A DNA stretch of 64,000 nucleotides from CAYNRG01 sp047974855 (lineage in GTDB: Bacteria > Bacillota_I > Bacilli_A > Erysipelotrichales > Erysipelotrichaceae). Below, one piece after another: positions 30,870-40,113 of the stretch (positions are counted from its first letter, which is position 1; every line of letters begins with the position of its first letter). The position numbers and the translations under genes were made by a program. The notes under the pieces were generated by a model. The model saw only the letters and a program-made list of their open reading frames with translations, made no database searches and had not been told where the DNA came from. The DNA is taken from contig JBKECT010000040.1 of NCBI GenBank assembly GCA_047974855.1, forward strand, positions 53,059-117,058. The letters are read 5' to 3'.

Positions 30870-32982
30870 AAAAGATGGGCTACTAGAAGAGTTTAATCCC
30901 CAAAAGATTATCAATGCGGTTAAGAAGTCAGCGGATCGAACACTAGTTACTTTAACGGAGAGTCAATACCAAACGATTTGTGATAAAGTCCTTTTAGCGA
31001 TAGAGGAAGAGGGGGCACAAGCAGTTAGTGTAGCTCACGTCCATGATCTTGTAGAAAAAATTATTGAAGAAGAAAATACAGAAGTAGCAAAGGTGTATCG
31101 TGATTATCGGAACTATAAAAAAGATTTTGCACAATTAATGAGTGAAGTTTATCATGAAAGCCAAGTTATTCGTTACTATGGGGATAAAGAAAATTCTAAT
31201 GCAGATTCAAGTTTAGTTTCCACAAAGCGCTGTTTAATTTTAAATGAGTTAAATAAACGATTATATCGTAAGTTTTTTATGAATCATGATGAACTTGAAG
31301 CGTGTAAAGAAGGATTCATTTATATTCACGACCAATCGTCACGATTAGATACGATGAATTGTTGCTTGTTTGATGCTGGAGCTGTGATGAAAGATGGGTT
31401 TGAAATGGGGAACTTGTGGTATAACGAGCCCAAAAGTTTAAATACGGCTTTTGATGTTTTAGGAGATATTATCTTATCTAGTGCATCTCAACAATATGGA
31501 GGATTTACTGTTGCGGAAGTAGACAAAATTCTTGCCCCTTACGCTGAAAAGTCCTACATTAAACATCTGGGTGAGATTGCACGACTAAGAGAAGAAGAAG
31601 TACCGTCTGAAAAAACACAACAATTTGCTAAAGAAAAAGTGAAACGTGAATATGAACAAGGATTTCAAGGAATTGAAATGAAGCTAAATAGTGTGGGCTC
31701 ATCTCGTGGAGATTATCCATTTATTACGATGTCTTTTGGGTTGGGAACAAGCGAGTTTGAGAAAATGGCATCCATTACATTTTTGAATGTTCACCAAGAA
31801 GGGCAAGGGAAAAAAGGGCATAAGAAGCCAGTACTGTTTCCAAAATTAGTGTTTCTTTATGATGAAGAGCTGCATGGAAAAGGAAAGATTTCGGAAGATG
31901 TATTTGAAGCTGGTGTAGCGTGTAGTGCTAAAACGATGTATCCTGACTGGTTATCCCTAACAGGAGAGGGGTATGTCCCATCAATTTATAAGAAGTATAA
32001 GAAGGTAGTTAGTCCTATGGGGTGTAGAGCTTTTTTATCACCTTGGTATAAAGAAGGAGGACAGATGCCAGCTCATGAATTAGATGAACCTGTTTTTGTA
32101 GGGAGATTCAATATCGGAGCAATCAGTCTTCATTTGCCCCTAATTCTTGCAAAAGCGAATCAAGAGAATAAAGATTTCTATGACGTATTGGATTTTTATT
32201 TAGAGATGATTCGTCATGTGCATAAAAGAACGTATGATTATTTAGGAAATATGAGAGCATCTGTTAACCCAATGGGGTTTTGTCAAGGGGGATTTTATCA
32301 AGGGACACTGCAACCGGAAGATAAAATATATCCATTATTAAAACCAATGACAGCATCATTTGGGATAACGGCTTTAAATGAACTTCAGCAACTATATAAT
32401 GGAAAATCATTGGCTGAAGATGGTGCGTTTGCATTAGAAGTTATGGAGCATATTAATCGTAAAGTCCAAAAATTTAAAGAAGAGGATGGATGGTTGTATG
32501 CGATTTATGGAACACCTGCAGAATCACTGTGTGGACTTCAAGTAAAGCAATTTAGAGAAAAATATGGTATTGTAAAGAATGTTAGTGACCGTGAGTATGT
32601 TTCAAATAGTTTCCACTGTCATGTGAGTGAGGAGATTACACCAATTCAAAAACAAGACTTGGAAAGTCGTTTTTGGGAGATGTGCAATGGTGGAAAAATT
32701 CAATATGTACGATATCACCTTAATTACAATCTGGAAGCGATAAGAACCTTGGTTCGTAGAGCGATGGGATTGGGCTTTTATGAAGGTGTGAATTTATCAC
32801 TTGCGTACTGTGATAATTGTGGGCATCAAGAACTGGAAATGGAAACTTGCCCTGAGTGTGGGGGGACCGCGATTACTAAAATAGATAGAATGAATGGCTA
32901 TTTGTCGTATTCTAGGGTTAAAGAAGAAACAAGGTTGAATGAAGCAAAGATGGCAGAAATTGCTGATAGGAAAAGTATGTAG
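30856..32982 (+). CDS. nrdD: Anaerobic (class III) ribonucleoside-triphosphate reductase
   Basis: Makes deoxynucleotides without oxygen, using a glycyl radical. The 708-residue protein has an N-terminal ATP-cone (about 1-90, KIIKKDGLLEEFNPQKI), the catalytic barrel (about 100-640), a C-terminal zinc site with CDNCGH and CPECGG, and the radical glycine in RMNGYL 28 residues from the end. The ATG at 30856, ten bases after AAGGAGAGG, is chosen over a TTG nine bases upstream. Together with nrdG this supports an anaerobic or facultative host. Confidence 0.95.
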   Translation: MKIIKKDGLLEEFNPQKIINAVKKSADRTLVTLTESQYQTICDKVLLAIEEEGAQAVSVAHVHDLVEKIIEEENTEVAKVYRDYRNYKKDFAQLMSEVYHESQVIRYYGDKENSNADSSLVSTKRCLILNELNKRLYRKFFMNHDELEACKEGFIYIHDQSSRLDTMNCCLFDAGAVMKDGFEMGNLWYNEPKSLNTAFDVLGDIILSSASQQYGGFTVAEVDKILAPYAEKSYIKHLGEIARLREEEVPSEKTQQFAKEKVKREYEQGFQGIEMKLNSVGSSRGDYPFITMSFGLGTSEFEKMASITFLNVHQEGQGKKGHKKPVLFPKLVFLYDEELHGKGKISEDVFEAGVACSAKTMYPDWLSLTGEGYVPSIYKKYKKVVSPMGCRAFLSPWYKEGGQMPAHELDEPVFVGRFNIGAISLHLPLILAKANQENKDFYDVLDFYLEMIRHVHKRTYDYLGNMRASVNPMGFCQGGFYQGTLQPEDKIYPLLKPMTASFGITALNELQQLYNGKSLAEDGAFALEVMEHINRKVQKFKEEDGWLYAIYGTPAESLCGLQVKQFREKYGIVKNVSDREYVSNSFHCHVSEEITPIQKQDLESRFWEMCNGGKIQYVRYHLNYNLEAIRTLVRRAMGLGFYEGVNLSLAYCDNCGHQELEMETCPECGGTAITKIDRMNGYLSYSRVKEETRLNEAKMAEIADRKSM

Positions 32983-33242
32983 AGCGACTTAGCTGAGTTG
33001 AAAAATTAAAACTTTCAACATGTGATAGTAAACCTGCTGGATGGTATTTTGTTGGGTAAATAGAATGTTTAGAATTGACAGGCGGGAGATCTATTTTGCA
33101 GGGAATAAAGGCAGATGAAGAGGGCTTCTCGCTTTTTTGTTTCGTAATTGTTTTCAAAAGTAAGAATTTTCAGCGGTTAGCATTGAAAAAAGAGAGAGTA
33201 TAGTATAGAGTTAAATGGCAAAATATATTAAAGGGGAATTTT

Positions 33243-34199
33243 ATGGAAAAAGTAATGATGATTTTAGAACGAGTAAAACACCAGTTTATAGAAGTGGAGA
33301 CACGTGTAGATAAAATATTAAAATTTATTGATTGGCCATTTTTTATTTCATTTTTAATTTTGTCTTCACCTGTATTTATGGTTTCTTTTGATGGAGTTAG
33401 TGGAATTAGAGTGACGATTGATTTGTTGAACATAGGGATTTTAGAAATGCTTGGTTCAGCATCAGCTCAAACTATTTTTTCAATTGCAAGGTTAGTTGAA
33501 GAATTGAGACCTCTACTTGTACTGGTGACAATAGGATTCTTTGTGTTAGGAGGATTAGTTAAGTCGAAAGCTGTCAATATTGCTGAAGAAAAATTGAAAA
33601 CAGCATATAAAATTTATTTCTTAGCAGTAGCAATTTACATGTCTGTGGTGCTTGTGCTTGCAGCGTTTACACAAGCATTGTCAACAGGAGTAGGTAGCTA
33701 TATTTTATTGGTGTTAGCGATGATGATGATAGGTAAAATTATGGAAATAGATTTTATGAAAACTTTGCCAACAATAAAACCAATGGAAAATTTTGATTGG
33801 ATGGTTTGTTTAGCTTTAATTGTAGTTTGGCTTGATTTTGCTACTTTTAAAATGGATGTGATTATAAAAATTCCATTAATGGTTGGCTTAACAACAGTGC
33901 TTTTTGCACAGAATTTTTTAACCATTTTATTTGTTTTGGTGTTGATACTGGCGATAGCCCATTTTGTGATCAAATATCGTCCACTTACTAAAAAACAGTG
34001 GATTGCATCTGCAGTGCGCATAGGATTTCCACTACTTACATTTATAACCTACATGATTGCTGCTATTGCATTGTTTGTGGCGATGGAAACTTTTGCATTT
34101 CCATCACTTGGGTTTATTGTGGTTATTGCGTTTGTTGGATACTATGTATTTTTCTATGGTAAGGCAATCATCGAAAACTTAAAAAGTGAGAAAGAATAA
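33243..34199 (+). CDS. Polytopic membrane protein of unknown function
   Basis: A 318-residue protein with an N-terminal amphipathic segment (about 1-28, Lys and Glu rich) and some eight to nine membrane helices. The charged loops are short (KSKAVNIAEEKLKTAYK; KYRPLTKKQW), the latter before the last pair of helices. I recognise no transporter or enzyme motif. It stands alone between nrdD and the rpsF promoter, with GGGGAA before its ATG. It has no visible partner gene. Confidence 0.75.
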   Translation: MEKVMMILERVKHQFIEVETRVDKILKFIDWPFFISFLILSSPVFMVSFDGVSGIRVTIDLLNIGILEMLGSASAQTIFSIARLVEELRPLLVLVTIGFFVLGGLVKSKAVNIAEEKLKTAYKIYFLAVAIYMSVVLVLAAFTQALSTGVGSYILLVLAMMMIGKIMEIDFMKTLPTIKPMENFDWMVCLALIVVWLDFATFKMDVIIKIPLMVGLTTVLFAQNFLTILFVLVLILAIAHFVIKYRPLTKKQWIASAVRIGFPLLTFITYMIAAIALFVAMETFAFPSLGFIVVIAFVGYYVFFYGKAIIENLKSEKE

Positions 34200-34237
34200 T
34201 GAAGTTGAGAAGTCCTCTTTTTTCTTTGTTTTAATTG

Positions 34238-34266
34238 TTTACAAGAGAAATAAATTGTGGTAATAT
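34238..34266 (+). promoter_or_regulatory. Promoter of the rpsF-ssb-rpsR operon
   Basis: TTTACA (34238-34243) and TAATAT (34261-34266) are spaced 17 bp. About 80 bases of leader precede the rpsF ATG at 34351. Confidence 0.65.
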
Positions 34267-34345
34267 GACAAGTACGGATAGATAGAATCGTCTATTAATA
34301 TCCTTGCTTGTGCAAAAGTACAGGCCTTAGACCATAAGGAGGTGT
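34267..34345 (+). promoter_or_regulatory. Structured leader of rpsF, candidate S6:S18 autoregulatory element
   Basis: Nested arms ACAAG/CTTGT, GGATA/TATCC and TAGA/TCTA build one long interrupted hairpin (34268-34311). A second small stem, CCTTA (34325-34329) with TAAGG (34335-34339), covers part of the AAGGAGG ribosome-binding site. Many bacterial rpsF leaders bind the S6-S18 complex for autoregulation. I did not confirm the conserved bulge of that motif. Confidence 0.45.
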
Positions 34346-34350
34346 AACGA

Positions 34351-34641
34351 ATGAGAAAATACGAAGTTATGTACATCGTAAACGCATCATTGGAAGATGA
34401 AAAACGCCAAGAAGTCATTGAAAACACTCATGCTATCATTACGAGTAATGGTGGTAAAATTGAGAAAGTTGACGACTGGGGAGTTAAAGAGTTTGCGTAC
34501 CGTATTGACGACATGACCAAAGGGTATTATGTTGTTGTAACTTTAGAAGCTGACAACGCTGCAATAGCAGAGTTTGATCGTTTAACACGAATCAATTCAA
34601 ACGTTGTTCGCTACATGATCGTTAAATTGGACGAAGAATAA
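34351..34641 (+). CDS. rpsF: 30S ribosomal protein S6
   Basis: A 96-residue protein with the S6 fold pattern: MRKYEVMYIVNASLEDEKRQ at the start, DDWGVKEFAYRIDDMTKGYYVVV in the middle and LTRINSNVVRYMIVKLDEE at the end. It binds S18 and 16S RNA in the platform of the small subunit. It is the first gene of rpsF-ssb-rpsR behind AAGGAGG. Confidence 0.97.
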   Translation: MRKYEVMYIVNASLEDEKRQEVIENTHAIITSNGGKIEKVDDWGVKEFAYRIDDMTKGYYVVVTLEADNAAIAEFDRLTRINSNVVRYMIVKLDEE

Positions 34642-34652
34642 GAGGTGAAATC

Positions 34653-35111
34653 ATGATTAATCGCGTTGTACTAGTTGGAAGACTAACTAAAGATGTTGAA
34701 GTTAAAAAAACACAAACAGGCTTATCTGTTGCTTCTTTCACAATTGCTTGTAACCGTCGTGTTGCATCTGGTCAAGAAAGACAGGCTGACTTTATCAACT
34801 GTGTCGCTTGGCGTGGTAGTGCAGATTTTCTTGGTCAATATGCTAAGAAGGGTGCATTGTTAGGAGTAGAAGGACGAATTCAAACGCGTAATTATGATGG
34901 AGTTGATGGTAAGCGAGTATATGTAACAGAAGTAGTGTGTGATTCTTGCCAATTATTGGAATCACGAGGTGCTGCAGAAAATCGCGGTTCTAGTGCTACA
35001 CCGATGGGAAGTGGATTTGACTCTATTGGATATGATACACAAGATGGAGGATTTGAAGACTTCGACACAGGACCGGCATTAGATATTTCTAGCGATGATT
35101 TACCATTTTAA
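34653..35111 (+). CDS. ssb: Single-stranded DNA-binding protein
   Basis: A 152-residue tetrameric SSB with an N-terminal OB fold (about 1-105, MINRVVLVGRLTKDVEVKKT; FINCVAWRG). A Gly/Ser/Asp-rich flexible tail ends in the acidic tip DISSDDLPF, which docks partner proteins. Placement between rpsF and rpsR is the standard Bacillota order. Confidence 0.97.
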   Translation: MINRVVLVGRLTKDVEVKKTQTGLSVASFTIACNRRVASGQERQADFINCVAWRGSADFLGQYAKKGALLGVEGRIQTRNYDGVDGKRVYVTEVVCDSCQLLESRGAAENRGSSATPMGSGFDSIGYDTQDGGFEDFDTGPALDISSDDLPF

Positions 35112-35128
35112 GAAAGGAGATATCTATC

Positions 35129-35359
35129 ATGGCATTTAAAAAACAAAGAATGGGACGTAAAAAAGTATGTTATTTTACTAAAAATAATGTGACGTCTATT
35201 GACTATAAGGATGTAGAATTATTAAAACGTTTTGTTTCGGCAAACGGAAAAATAATTCCAAGACGTGTAACAGGAACGCGCGCTAAATACCAACGTATGT
35301 TAGCGACTGCGATTAAACGTGCTCGTCAAATGGCTTTATTACCATACGTTAATGATTAA
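35129..35359 (+). CDS. rpsR: 30S ribosomal protein S18
   Basis: A 76-residue basic protein with KKVCYFTKNNVTSIDYKDVELLKRFVS, then GKIIPRRVTGTRAKYQR and AIKRARQMALLPY, standard S18. A single Cys remains, so this is a zinc-free (C-minus) form. It is the third gene of the operon and is followed by a strong terminator. Confidence 0.97.
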   Translation: MAFKKQRMGRKKVCYFTKNNVTSIDYKDVELLKRFVSANGKIIPRRVTGTRAKYQRMLATAIKRARQMALLPYVND

Positions 35360-35364
35360 TGCAT

Positions 35365-35397
35365 AAAAGCCTCTGTCATATGGGATAGAGGCTTTTT
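35365..35397 (+). terminator. Terminator of the rpsF operon
   Basis: AAAAGCCTCTGTC pairs with GATAGAGGCTTTTT (one G-U) around ATATGG and is followed by TTTTT. Confidence 0.85.
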
Positions 35398-35422
35398 GTT
35401 CTTTTGAAGCTAGGAGAAAGAG

Positions 35423-36322
35423 ATGAATAAAGAAGTGAGAAAAATAACAGAAGGAGCGATGATGCTTGCCATTATTGGTGTACTCCTGCTGATGAATAGA
35501 CAGTTTTTTGGGTTAGTGGAGAGTTTCTTTTGGATTATTCCGCTCCCAATGGTCTTTTTTAGTGCAAAATATGGACTAAAAGCAAGTACGATTCCATTAT
35601 TTGGTGTTGTTTTTTTGACTTTTTTGTTTGGAACAATGACTTCTATTTTCTTTTTTTGCAGTATGTCCATTTGTGGAGCAATTTATGGAGCGGGGGTTAG
35701 GAAGCAATATTCAAGAGAAAAACTCTTACTTTTCTGTATTGTTTGGTTAATTTTTGCAAATTTGATGACTACGGTTTTATTTGCGAGCTTTTTTGGGTAT
35801 AATATAGTAGAGGAGATTGCATTCTTAGAAGCTAGTTTAACCCAGCTAGGAGTTACACTTGGGTTTCCGGGAAGAGATAGTGCAACCATCTTGTTTCAGT
35901 TGTATGTTGCTTCCACAGTGTTATATGGTGTTCTGTCGGGGATTGTACTTCATATCTTATCTTTACAAATGCTGAAACGATTGCGATTTGATGTGGCAAT
36001 ATTGCAAAAAAATACTGGATGGATTGCACCATGGTGGAGTGGTCCTCTGGCATTAGGAATGGTATTTTTAGGGAATGCGCTGGCGTTAATGCCATCAGTG
36101 CCAAGTGATGTGCTGGGTGTTGCATTTTCGTTAATGTCCCTTTCAGTTTTCTATTTGGTGTATTTTGGACTTTTAGTAGCGATGAGATGGGCAATGAAAA
36201 AAGTGGGCAAAAAGAAAGCTTTTTTACTGACAATCATGCTAGTTATACTCATCACATACACAATGATTATCTTAATGGTAGTAGGAGCATGGGCTATCAC
36301 CACGAAGAGATTGCAATTTTAA
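35423..36322 (+). CDS. DUF2232 (YybS-like) membrane protein
   Basis: A 299-residue protein with about eight helices that precedes gdpP, as yybS precedes gdpP (yybT) in Bacillus. The N-terminus VRKITEGAMMLAIIGVLLLMNRQFFG and the early IPLPMVFFSAKYGLKAS resemble ECF-type S components, to which DUF2232 is distantly related. No substrate is known. It shares the promoterless spacer after the rpsR terminator with the gdpP-rplI-dnaB genes. Confidence 0.85.
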   Translation: MNKEVRKITEGAMMLAIIGVLLLMNRQFFGLVESFFWIIPLPMVFFSAKYGLKASTIPLFGVVFLTFLFGTMTSIFFFCSMSICGAIYGAGVRKQYSREKLLLFCIVWLIFANLMTTVLFASFFGYNIVEEIAFLEASLTQLGVTLGFPGRDSATILFQLYVASTVLYGVLSGIVLHILSLQMLKRLRFDVAILQKNTGWIAPWWSGPLALGMVFLGNALALMPSVPSDVLGVAFSLMSLSVFYLVYFGLLVAMRWAMKKVGKKKAFLLTIMLVILITYTMIILMVVGAWAITTKRLQF

Positions 36323-36335
36323 AGGAGGAAAAACG

Positions 36336-38306
36336 ATGACAAGATTAGATAAAATCAAAATTGGATTGGTTGCGTTTGTTTTATTGCAAGCAGGATTAAT
36401 TGCGGTTTTCTATTTTTTCCTGAAATTAGATATTTCAATGGTTTTGTTGATTTTCATTTTAGAATTAGTTGTCCTTATCTTACTTTGGCAGGCCATGAAG
36501 TATCAAATTGAGAAACAAGAATTAGACACTAGCCAAATTGTTGGAGAAGAAGCGCAAGCTGCGTTTGTTTTTGGAGAAACAGGATTACTTTCTTATAATG
36601 ATGAATATGTAGTCACTTGGATGAGTGAACTTTTTGAAGAGCGAGGAATTCAACGGGTTGGAAAGAAACTATTAGTATGGCTACCGGAGCTGGACTACCT
36701 TATTTCTGGAGAGCGTGAACAAGTTGAAGTCAGCATCGAACAAAAAGTATACTTAGTAAGTCGAAAAGAAGATTCACAGGTGATGTTTTTTAAAGATATT
36801 ACTGAAATGAGACATTATAAAATGTCGTTTGAACAGGAACAATTAGTGGTTGGTCTTCTTCACTTGGATAATTATGAAGAGTCAACACGTTATGAAGATG
36901 AACACGTTTTAGCTAGCATTAACACCAGTATTCGTCAACCGGTAGTGGATTGGTGTAAGGAACATGGTTTATTACTTCGTCGAATTAGAAACGATCGTTA
37001 CATGATTGTATTGAACGAGAAATTATTTTCAACACTTGTTGCTGATCGCTTTAGCATTGTAGATACAGTGAGACAAGCATCATCGGATTTAGATGTATCC
37101 ATTACCTTGTCGATGGCTTTTGCAAGAGGAACCAGAAACCTACAAGAGTTAGATGAAATGGTCGTGCAGTTGTTGGAACTTGCGCAATCACGTGGCGGAG
37201 ACCAAGTTGCGATTAGAAAAATGGGAGAAGAAGTGAAATATTTTGGAGGCAATTCTGAAGCAACAGAAAAACGTAGTCGCGTGCGTGTACGCGTTATGGC
37301 AAACACCTTGAAGGATTTAATTCAAAAATCTGAAAATATTATTATTTGTGGACATAAAGAAAGTGATTTTGACTGCATGGGTGGTGCATTAGCGATGAGT
37401 CGCATTGTTCAAGGATATGACAAACCATGTTGCATTATTGCTAAAACAGGCGGTATAGAAGAAAAGTTAAATCAAGTATTAGAATTAAATCGTGAAGAAA
37501 TAAACGAACGGCATCTCTTCGTGACAGAGGGGGAAGCGATTAACCAACTGAGAGAAGAGACCCTAGTCATTATGGTAGATCATCATAGTTTAGGGCAATC
37601 AAATGGGACACATGTAATTGAGAAAGCAAAGAAAGTTGCGATTTTCGATCACCATCGCCGTGCAGCTAATTTAGAAATTAACCCAGTTTTATTATATATT
37701 GAAGCAGGAGCATCAAGCACATCGGAGTTAGTCTCTGAATTTGTCCCATATCTTTCAAATCGCATTGAAATTAATGCGTTGGAAGCAAATATTATGTACA
37801 CTGGAATTGTTATTGATACAACACGCTTTAAAGTCAGAACAGGAATGAGAACATTTGAAGCGGCGAGTATGATTCGTAGCTGGGGTGCCGATCCGATTGA
37901 ATCGGATGAATATTTAAAGGATAGTTATGATGAGTTTGAATTAAAGTCAAACATTATGAGTCAATGTGAAAAATATACAAAAGGAATTGTCGTTGCACCA
38001 GTGGATAAAATTATTTCCCGTTCCTTGATGTCACAAGTTGCGGATGGTCTACTTCAGGTAAGAGATGTGCAGGCAAGTTTTGTTATTGCAAGAAACTCAG
38101 AGGATACTATCGCTATCAGTGCACGTAGTCAAGGCAAGGTTAACGTCCAAGTCATTATGGAATCAATGCATGGTGGTGGACATTTAAGTGCAGCGGCGGT
38201 CCAACGCGATGGAAAAGATGTGGAGAAACTAAAAGAGGAATTGCTGGACTGCATTAAACAATACTTTAAGGAGGGCGGTAAAAATGAAAGTGATATTACT
38301 AAGTGA
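36336..38306 (+). CDS. gdpP: Cyclic-di-AMP phosphodiesterase GdpP
   Basis: Membrane-bound enzyme that degrades c-di-AMP. The 656 residues run: two N-terminal helices (about 10-55), a PAS-like region, a degenerate GGDEF domain (about 165-300, with SRGGDQVAIR), and a DHH/DHHA1 phosphodiesterase (about 330-650). The metal motifs are GHKESDFDCMGGA, VDHH, DHHRR and the terminal GGGHLSAAA. All catalytic residues are present. It is followed by rplI, with a 23-bp overlap that couples them. Confidence 0.95.
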   Translation: MTRLDKIKIGLVAFVLLQAGLIAVFYFFLKLDISMVLLIFILELVVLILLWQAMKYQIEKQELDTSQIVGEEAQAAFVFGETGLLSYNDEYVVTWMSELFEERGIQRVGKKLLVWLPELDYLISGEREQVEVSIEQKVYLVSRKEDSQVMFFKDITEMRHYKMSFEQEQLVVGLLHLDNYEESTRYEDEHVLASINTSIRQPVVDWCKEHGLLLRRIRNDRYMIVLNEKLFSTLVADRFSIVDTVRQASSDLDVSITLSMAFARGTRNLQELDEMVVQLLELAQSRGGDQVAIRKMGEEVKYFGGNSEATEKRSRVRVRVMANTLKDLIQKSENIIICGHKESDFDCMGGALAMSRIVQGYDKPCCIIAKTGGIEEKLNQVLELNREEINERHLFVTEGEAINQLREETLVIMVDHHSLGQSNGTHVIEKAKKVAIFDHHRRAANLEINPVLLYIEAGASSTSELVSEFVPYLSNRIEINALEANIMYTGIVIDTTRFKVRTGMRTFEAASMIRSWGADPIESDEYLKDSYDEFELKSNIMSQCEKYTKGIVVAPVDKIISRSLMSQVADGLLQVRDVQASFVIARNSEDTIAISARSQGKVNVQVIMESMHGGGHLSAAAVQRDGKDVEKLKEELLDCIKQYFKEGGKNESDITK

Positions 38307-38730
38307 TGTTAAAAAGGTTGGAAAAAAAGGTGAAGTAAAGGAAGTTGCGGATGGATATGCTAGAAATTTTCTAATTGCTCAGGGATTAGCGGTTCAAGCG
38401 ACATCAAAGAGCATGGAGATTTTGTCTAATCAAAAAGAAGAAGAAAAACAACATCAATCAGACTTAAAAAAAGAAGCAGAAGAACTAAAGGCAAAATTAG
38501 AGAAAATGGTATGTGTTTTCTACTTAAGTAGTAAAAATGGTAATGTGTCTGGGTCAGTTTCAACAAAACAGATAGCCTCAGAATTAGAAAAAGTCCATGG
38601 CGTGAAAGTGGATAAAAGGAAGTTTATTGATAATCAGGGGATTCATCATTTAGGATTTTCGGATGTTAAAGTGGAGTTATATAAAGGGGTCATAGGAGCA
38701 ATCCGATGTCAAGTGAAAGAGAAAGAGTAG
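38284..38730 (+). CDS. rplI: 50S ribosomal protein L9
   Basis: A 148-residue protein with the L9 layout: N-terminal RNA-binding domain (MKVILLSDVKKVGKKGEVKEVADGYARNFL-type, Gly-Lys rich), a long connecting helix (about 42-75, EEEKQHQSDLKKEAEELKAK) and a C-terminal domain. The start follows AAGGAGG inside the gdpP end. It lies between gdpP and dnaB, the conserved order. Confidence 0.96.
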   Translation: MKVILLSDVKKVGKKGEVKEVADGYARNFLIAQGLAVQATSKSMEILSNQKEEEKQHQSDLKKEAEELKAKLEKMVCVFYLSSKNGNVSGSVSTKQIASELEKVHGVKVDKRKFIDNQGIHHLGFSDVKVELYKGVIGAIRCQVKEKE

Positions 38731-38740
38731 GGTATAAAGT

Positions 38741-40093
38741 ATGAATCGTCAAATGCCAAGTAGTTTGGAAGCCGAAGCATCGTTGTTAGGGACAATGATG
38801 GTTTATGCCAAAAGTGTCACTACCGCAATTGAAGCAGGGTTGATGGGAGACCATTTTTACCTGGAAGCACACCGAAAAATGTTTTCGGTTATTTTTGCAT
38901 TGCATAGTGAAGGGAAACCGGTGGATTTTACAACAATAACAGCACGTTTAAAAGATCAAGATCTACTGAGTCAAGTGGGTGGCGTGGAGTACTTACTACA
39001 ATTAAGTGAAGCCGCTGTTTCTTCAGCAAACACTAAGACGTACGTGGAATTGTTACAAAATAAAGCGTTTCAACGAGATATGATTGATGCAGCTCGAGAA
39101 ATTGTTGAACAAGGGTTTGCCAACGAGCCTATTGATGATTATTTAGATGGTGCAGAAAAGAAAATTTTGCAAGTAACTAGAAATAGAAGAACAAGTGAGT
39201 TTAGAAGTGGTAGTGAAGTGATTAGTAATGTGTTAGAAAATATTCGTAAAATGTCAGATAACCACTCTTCAATAACAGGGGTAGAAACTCGTTATCGTGA
39301 TTTAGATCGTTTGACCCATGGACTGCAACCGGGAGACTTGATTATTTTAGCTGCGCGTCCTTCAATGGGGAAAACAGCCTTTGCCCTCAATATGGGAATG
39401 AACATTTCACTCACTTATCCATCTCAAGCCTTAGCGATATTTTCATTAGAAATGCCAGCAGAACAGTTAATCTCTCGTATTTTATCTGCGAAAAGTGGTG
39501 TTAAGGGAGATCACTTAAGAACGGGGTATTTAAATCAAGGAGAATGGAATAGCTTATCAGAGGCAGTAACCGAATTGAAATCAACAAAGATATTTATAGA
39601 TGATACACCGGGTGTGCGTACCTCTGAAATTTTTTCGAAATGTCGGAAGTTGCAATCAGAGCATGGACTATCTTGTATTATTATTGACTACATTCAGCTG
39701 ATTTCAGGAAGTGGAAAAAGTAATGATAATCGCCAGCAAGAGGTTTCAGAGATTTCAAGAAATTTAAAATCTTTAGCAAGGGAATTGAAAGTGCCAGTCA
39801 TTGCACTATCGCAGCTATCACGCAGTGTAGAGTCAAGACCAGATAAAAAACCAATGATGTCAGATTTAAGAGAATCAGGATCAATTGAACAAGATGCAGA
39901 CTTAATTATGTTGATGTATAGAGAATCATATTATGACGAAGAGAAAAAACAAGAAGCACAAGAAAAAGGTGTAGAGTCAGTGGAAGTCAATGTGGCAAAA
40001 CACCGTAATGGAGCAACCAGACGAATTGAGGTTGCGTTTAAAGCAGAGGTCAATGCGTTTTATAACGTTGATCGTGGAGTCTTGCAAGAGTAG
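38741..40093 (+). CDS. dnaB: Replicative DNA helicase DnaB
   Basis: Hexameric helicase that unwinds at the replication fork. The N-terminal DnaG-binding domain (about 1-150, PSSLEAEASLLGTMM) and the RecA-like motor (about 185-445) are complete: Walker A ARPSMGKTAFALN, Walker B CIIIDYIQLIS, and SQLSRSVESRPDKKPMMSDLRESGSIEQDAD. The 450 residues are typical. No intein is present. Ten bases separate it from rplI. Confidence 0.96.
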   Translation: MNRQMPSSLEAEASLLGTMMVYAKSVTTAIEAGLMGDHFYLEAHRKMFSVIFALHSEGKPVDFTTITARLKDQDLLSQVGGVEYLLQLSEAAVSSANTKTYVELLQNKAFQRDMIDAAREIVEQGFANEPIDDYLDGAEKKILQVTRNRRTSEFRSGSEVISNVLENIRKMSDNHSSITGVETRYRDLDRLTHGLQPGDLIILAARPSMGKTAFALNMGMNISLTYPSQALAIFSLEMPAEQLISRILSAKSGVKGDHLRTGYLNQGEWNSLSEAVTELKSTKIFIDDTPGVRTSEIFSKCRKLQSEHGLSCIIIDYIQLISGSGKSNDNRQQEVSEISRNLKSLARELKVPVIALSQLSRSVESRPDKKPMMSDLRESGSIEQDADLIMLMYRESYYDEEKKQEAQEKGVESVEVNVAKHRNGATRRIEVAFKAEVNAFYNVDRGVLQE

Positions 40094-40113
40094 GCAAAAA
40101 GAAGGAGGTATTT

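Noticed and set aside
33110..33145. A terminator hairpin downstream of nrdD
   Set aside because: Only a 4-bp stem (GAAG/CTTC) precedes the T run, so it is not supported strongly enough.
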